Assembly: GCF_028368995.1 (NCBI RefSeq)
Contig: NZ_JAQNDL010000001.1
Span: 3,560,001 to 3,624,000, forward strand
From: Nannocystis bainbridge
Lineage (GTDB): Bacteria; Myxococcota_A; Polyangia; Nannocystales; Nannocystaceae
Length of the DNA: 64,000 nucleotides
Reading direction: 5' to 3'
The notes beneath the pieces are model-generated. The model saw only the letters and a program-made list of their open reading frames with translations. It ran no database searches and was not told the origin of the DNA. Made by a program: the position numbers and the translations under genes. Shown piece after piece: positions 59,260 through 64,000 of this stretch; position 1 is the stretch's first letter; each line of letters starts with the position of its first letter.

Positions 59260-60552
59260 CTAGCCCGAGTTCGGGCAGCGGTACTGGGCGTCGAGCACGC
59301 CGCTCATCTGGAAGCCGGAGCAGGCGGCGCCGCACAGGATGATCTCGTTCATGTCCGGCGTCGTGAACATCCAGCCGTCCTCGCTGCCGTCGCAGGTCGT
59401 GACCTGGGTGTTGCCGTAGGCCGTGCCGTTGACGCTGACCTCGACGTAGTCGGGGTACTTCGGCACCGGGTCGAGGGTGATCGTGCAGCTCAGGATCTGC
59501 ATCGAGATCTCCTCGAGCGCCATCTGCAGCTCGACCTGGTTCTGCGTGTCGTAGAACTTGACGTCGCCATCGCGCGGACGGCCGCCGATGTCGGCCAGCT
59601 CGTTGAGCTTCTGGTAGGCGTTGGTGGCGTCCGGGTTGCCGTCGTTGGCCGTCGGGCTGGTCGTGTCGGCGATGGCGATGCCGACCACGTAGGTCGGGAT
59701 GCTGAGGTTGGTGAACGCGTCACCGACCACCATCGCCAGGTTCTCGTCGTACTGCTCGAACAGCTCCGAGTTGTTGGCCGCGTCCTCGCGACAGTTGGCC
59801 GCGCCGTCGGTGACGAGGATGATGAACTGCGGCTGACCGTCCTGGATGGTGCCGAGCTCGGAGAGCGCCGCCTTGACGCCCTTGGTCGCCGGCGTGCCGC
59901 CCTTGATGGTCGCGTCGGTCTCGTCGGCGCCGGGGATGGCGTTGAGGATCGCCTGGCCGTTCATCGGCGCGATCTCCACCTCGGGCGTCATGTTCACCGG
60001 GCAGGCCGTCGCGTTGTAGGCCGAGGCGGCCATCTTCGACGGGAACAGCACCGCGCCGAGGTTCATCGAGTTCTGGAAGGTCCCGGTGATGAAGTCGACC
60101 ACGCTGTAGAGCGACTTCCAGCGGGTGATCTTCGGGGTCGCCGCCGCCATCATGTTGGGGTCGGCGTCCTGGATGCCGTCGTCGTTGGCGTCGTCGCCGT
60201 CGTGGTCCCAGTAGCCCTTGTCGGGGGTGACCATCGAGCCCGACTTGTCGAGCACGAGCATGACGTTCGGCGTCACGACCGGGATCTCGACCACGGCCTC
60301 GCCGCAGTCGTTGGGGTCGAACGTGGTGTTGGCCGTGTCCGTGTCCGTGGTCGGGCCCAGGGTGCCGGTCGGCACCGTCTCGGTGGTCGACTCGGACGCC
60401 GAGGTCGTCGTGGTCGGCTCGCTGGTGGTGCCCGGCAGCGTCAGGATGCCCGTCATCGAGTTGGTGCTGGCCGTGGTGTCCACTTGCTTGCCATCGTCGC
60501 CGCAGCCGACCAGGCCGACAGCCACGAGGCTGGAAATCAACGCGCGCTTCAT
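59260..60552 (-). CDS. VWA-domain lipoprotein (paralogue B)
   Basis: A 430-residue lipoprotein (signal SSLVAVGLVGCGDD). A Thr/Ser linker (about residues 25-85) precedes a VWA domain with MIDAS MLVLDKSGSMV, an inserted Asp-rich loop (WDHDGDDANDDGIQDADPN), then GGTPATKGV and ILVTDGAANC. The C-terminal cysteine pattern (LSCTITLDP; TTCDGSEDG; LCGAACSGF; YRCPNSG) follows the same order as paralogue A (42302-43567), so the two are duplicates diverged early. Ca-loop-like Asp runs suggest a metal role. ATG at 60552 lies 12 bases after a GGAA site. Confidence 0.88.
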   Translation of the reverse strand: MKRALISSLVAVGLVGCGDDGKQVDTTASTNSMTGILTLPGTTSEPTTTTSASESTTETVPTGTLGPTTDTDTANTTFDPNDCGEAVVEIPVVTPNVMLVLDKSGSMVTPDKGYWDHDGDDANDDGIQDADPNMMAAATPKITRWKSLYSVVDFITGTFQNSMNLGAVLFPSKMAASAYNATACPVNMTPEVEIAPMNGQAILNAIPGADETDATIKGGTPATKGVKAALSELGTIQDGQPQFIILVTDGAANCREDAANNSELFEQYDENLAMVVGDAFTNLSIPTYVVGIAIADTTSPTANDGNPDATNAYQKLNELADIGGRPRDGDVKFYDTQNQVELQMALEEISMQILSCTITLDPVPKYPDYVEVSVNGTAYGNTQVTTCDGSEDGWMFTTPDMNEIILCGAACSGFQMSGVLDAQYRCPNSG

Positions 60553-60852
60553 AAGCGGAAGGTTCCTTCGAGAGTTGGGTGAAGTTGAGAGTCGAGGACG
60601 GGGGCCCGTCGAGTTGGACACCGAAGCACGGGCCGTGTCCGGGCGTCCGCGGCGGTCACTATACCGATCACGCCGGCCCGTCGCAGCTTTCCGGCGAAGA
60701 GCAGATCTGCGCGGCGCGGCCTGCGAACGTCGGCTCCGCCCCGATAGCGACCGCATCCGGTCGCGCGGTCGCTGCCTTACACGCCCGGGCGCGCCTGCGT
60801 CACGGCGCTGCAACGCTCCGGCCGCGCAATCCTTCGCGCAGCGCGAGCGGCC
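60553..60852. other. 300-bp gap with a hairpin and a promoter-like box
   Basis: G+C-rich region between two minus-strand genes. It has an 8-bp-stem hairpin (AGCGACCG / CGGTCGCT, 60746-60773). On the minus strand, TATAGT at 60663-60658 could be the -10 of the VWA gene, about 105 bases before its ATG. No gene seen. Confidence 0.5.
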
Positions 60853-61323
60853 TCAAAAGCGGAAGCCGAACGAAAGTCCGCGCACCTCTCGGGACATCAT
60901 CGGCGCGAGCGCCATGCCGTGGTCCCGCAGCCAGCGATGGTGCCGAGCCCGCTGGCTCATGCCCCACGCGAGGAACACCGCGCCGGTGACGGCCATGAGG
61001 CCGCCCATGCCGACGCCGACGAGCCCGTAGATCTGCAGGCCGCGGCAGGTCTGGTCGGTCGCGTTGGCGCCGTAGATGCGGTTGCAGTACTGCGGCGAGG
61101 CCATCGCGAACATCGCCACGCCGAGGCCGGTCCGGAGCAGACCGAGCGGCAGGATGACCGTGCCCGTCACGACCTTCTCGTGGCCGTCGACTGGTTCGCG
61201 CTCGCGATTCTCGCCGAAGGCGTAATAACCGCCGATCGCTTCGGGATCGCTCGGGGGTGGCGGGGGCGCCGCCAGCGCGAGCGCGGTCGCGAGCGCGACG
61301 ATGCCGGACGTCATCGCCATCAT
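60853..61323 (-). CDS. Exported or membrane protein, unknown, 156 aa
   Basis: Starts by ATGA overlap with the thioredoxin/TPR gene, so the two are coupled. An N-terminal signal-like segment (IVALATALALAAPPPPP) is followed by a short region (GGYYAFGENREREPVDGHE) and two TM helices (about residues 60-80 and 105-125). The end returns to a soluble stretch (HHRWLRDHGMALAPMMSRE). No family recognised. The CATG box containing its start codon is half of a comb pair (61321/61335). A role with the thioredoxin protein in envelope redox is inferred from coupling only. Confidence 0.68.
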   Translation of the reverse strand: MMAMTSGIVALATALALAAPPPPPSDPEAIGGYYAFGENREREPVDGHEKVVTGTVILPLGLLRTGLGVAMFAMASPQYCNRIYGANATDQTCRGLQIYGLVGVGMGGLMAVTGAVFLAWGMSQRARHHRWLRDHGMALAPMMSREVRGLSFGFRF

Positions 61324-62516
61324 GTCCCTCCAGACAGCTCGGTGAAGCGCCGCACCTGGCGCTTGTAAAACGCCGACTCGGGCTCGAGCCGGGCGGCCTC
61401 GCGGATCGCCGCGAGCGCCTCGGCGCCGCGCCCGAGCTGGTGCTGCAGCTCGGCCCGCAAGTAGTGGAGCTCCGCAGCGTCGGGCTGCTTGGCGACCGCG
61501 GCATCGACCGCTTCGAGCGCCGGCGCCTGACCGCAGCGCTCGCGGAAGGCGAACCACCCGAACGCGCTCTTGAGGTCGACGTCGTTCTGGTCGCTCGCCA
61601 CCATCGCTTGCAGGCTGGCGATCGCCTCGTCGTCGCGCCCGAGCTTGTGCAGCTCGCGGCCGATCGCGCGGAAGGCCGGGATGGTCTCCTTGGCCGCGGG
61701 GAACTTCTGCTGCAGCTCCTTGTAGAGCGCGATCGCCCGCTCGGAGTCGCGGTCGAGCTTCGCCACCAAAAAGGCCGCGCGGTCGCGCATCGCCTTGGCC
61801 GCGAGGCCCTTGGCGTTGTCGGGGTCGCCCGCGATCACGCGCTCGAACGCCGCCTCGGCCTCGGCGCGGCGGGCCGCCAGCGCGTACGCGACCCCGAGCT
61901 CGTAGCGCGCCTGCAGGTCGTCCGGCGCGGCCGCGACCTTTTGCTCGAGCTCGGCGAGCACGTTGCCGCCTGCGGCGATCTTGGTGAGCGCGGCGAGCAG
62001 CGCCGGCGGCTCCATCGCGTCGACCAGGCGGCCCTTCTCGACCCCGTCGGCGTCGAGCACCAGCAGCGTCGGGTAGGCCTGCACCTTGTAGCGCGCCACC
62101 AGCTCGGGCCCCTCGCCCTTCTCGGCGTCGACGTGCAGCGCGACGTAGTCGGCCAGCGCCGCGCCGACGTCGGGCCGCGTGAACACCTTCTCGTCGAGCT
62201 CGCGGCAGGGCGGGCACCAGTACGCGCCGACGTCGACGAACACCAGCTTGCCCGCCGCCTTCGCCGCGGCGAGCGCCGCCTCGAGATCGCCCTCGATCCA
62301 CTTCACCGCCGACACGATCTCACCGTCGCTCTGCACCCCCGGCCCCGCGCCCGCTGGCGGGTTCACCGCTTCGGGCGCCGGCGCGGCCTTCGGCGCGACC
62401 TCGGGCGCATCGGCCTTCGGCCCCGGCGCGGTGCAGGAGCTCATGAGCATCGCGCCCACCAACGGAGCCGACAGCGCGGCGAGGAACGGGCGGACGACGG
62501 CACGAGCGCGAACCAT
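61320..62516 (-). CDS. Thioredoxin-fold / TPR lipoprotein
   Basis: A 398-residue lipoprotein (VGAMLMSSCTAPG lipobox). A Pro/Ala linker precedes a thioredoxin-like domain (about residues 70-165) with the C-x-x-C site YWCPPCREL and KVQAYPTLLVLD. TPR helix pairs occupy about 180-370 (ARYELGVAYALAARRAEAEA; AIRE and similar). It resembles DsbD/TlpA-type reductases acting on exported substrates, with TPR for docking. An open frame upstream to 62657 is unconserved, so the ATG at 62516 is the likely start. It overlaps the next gene by ATGA. Confidence 0.87.
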   Translation of the reverse strand: MVRARAVVRPFLAALSAPLVGAMLMSSCTAPGPKADAPEVAPKAAPAPEAVNPPAGAGPGVQSDGEIVSAVKWIEGDLEAALAAAKAAGKLVFVDVGAYWCPPCRELDEKVFTRPDVGAALADYVALHVDAEKGEGPELVARYKVQAYPTLLVLDADGVEKGRLVDAMEPPALLAALTKIAAGGNVLAELEQKVAAAPDDLQARYELGVAYALAARRAEAEAAFERVIAGDPDNAKGLAAKAMRDRAAFLVAKLDRDSERAIALYKELQQKFPAAKETIPAFRAIGRELHKLGRDDEAIASLQAMVASDQNDVDLKSAFGWFAFRERCGQAPALEAVDAAVAKQPDAAELHYLRAELQHQLGRGAEALAAIREAARLEPESAFYKRQVRRFTELSGGT

Positions 62517-62736
62517 GGCTCGCTTGAAGCTGCCCGGGAACCTCGCCGGCCGCAACTGCCACCCCGCGCGCAAAGCCCAAAAGCTTGCGGCCAGCCATGG
62601 CCTCGCGCAAGTGCGGCCGGCGCGTGAGGTCTCGAGACGCCCGCGCAGTTCGACCACCGCGTTGCCATTTTGACACGCGAGCCCAGGCTAGCGCTGTCCT
62701 TCAAGTCTTTTTGTCGACGCCCGCCCGAGGAACCCC

Positions 62737-64000
<1,264 letters not shown>

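Overview
The window is about 70% G+C and reads as a Myxococcota (formerly Deltaproteobacteria) chromosome. Indicators are a DUF4388/J-domain/TPR protein, a CHASE2 adenylate cyclase next to a FecR-like lipoprotein, many lipoproteins with Thr/Ser/Gly/Asp-rich linkers followed by VWA or FG-GAP domains, an NtrC-type regulator and a eukaryote-like IleRS. The linker style suggests a Nannocystaceae-like lineage; that placement is inference. I see no rRNA, tRNA, insertion sequence or CRISPR.\n\nLayout. 1-6.4 kb: PilZ fragment, rng, two small unknowns, an LhgO-like oxidase, a PP2C phosphatase and the DUF4388/J/TPR protein. 6.4-8.4 kb: a lower-G+C two-gene insert, an AAA ATPase translationally coupled to a putative TOPRIM-like effector. 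8.5-10.5 kb: two tandem Tat-exported spermidine-synthase-like proteins. 10.5-13.4 kb: membrane and outer-membrane proteins, then an ECF sigma/anti-sigma pair under a sigmaE-type promoter. 13.5-16.9 kb: CHASE2 cyclase and FecR-like lipoprotein. 17.2-21.4 kb: hisH-hisA-hisF-hisIE, plsY and a one-domain RRM protein. 21.5-29.8 kb: ferritin-like lipoprotein, NtrX-like regulator, hisS, a Uma2 remnant and ileS. 30-38.6 kb: lipoprotein, D12 DNA methylase coupled to CpoB-like and Pal-like lipoproteins, then a run ending murA-hisG-unknown. 38.7-42.2 kb: small heat-shock protein and hutU-hutI. 42.3-62.5 kb: mostly envelope or secreted proteins (two VWA paralogues, a seven-blade FG-GAP lipoprotein, a caspase-like lipoprotein, a 1017-aa lipoprotein, a further VWA lipoprotein, a thioredoxin/TPR lipoprotein), with TIGR03032, MerR, YhhN, STAS and adenosine deaminase genes. 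62.7 kb to the end: start of clpB.\n\nMain non-genic signal: a dispersed 14-bp comb. CATG boxes (or CCTG/CAGG and near variants) recur at exactly 14-bp steps, with inner spacers usually TCC-N4-GGA, so neighbouring boxes form hairpins with tetraloops. Arrays of five or six boxes fill gaps at 13450, 19360, 21425, 38647 and 46271. Two-box copies occur in many other gaps and inside coding regions, and one array runs through the hisIE start codon. I do not recognise this family. It and the ATPase/TOPRIM-like pair are the best candidates for undescribed biology here.\n\nHow the genes work together: hisH/A/F/IE and hisG cover six steps or activities of histidine synthesis, while hutU and hutI cover two steps of its degradation. 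hisS and ileS charge tRNAs. plsY and murA feed phospholipid and peptidoglycan synthesis. The sigma/anti-sigma pair, the cyclase/FecR pair, the PP2C phosphatase and the STAS protein form a signalling layer suited to envelope sensing.
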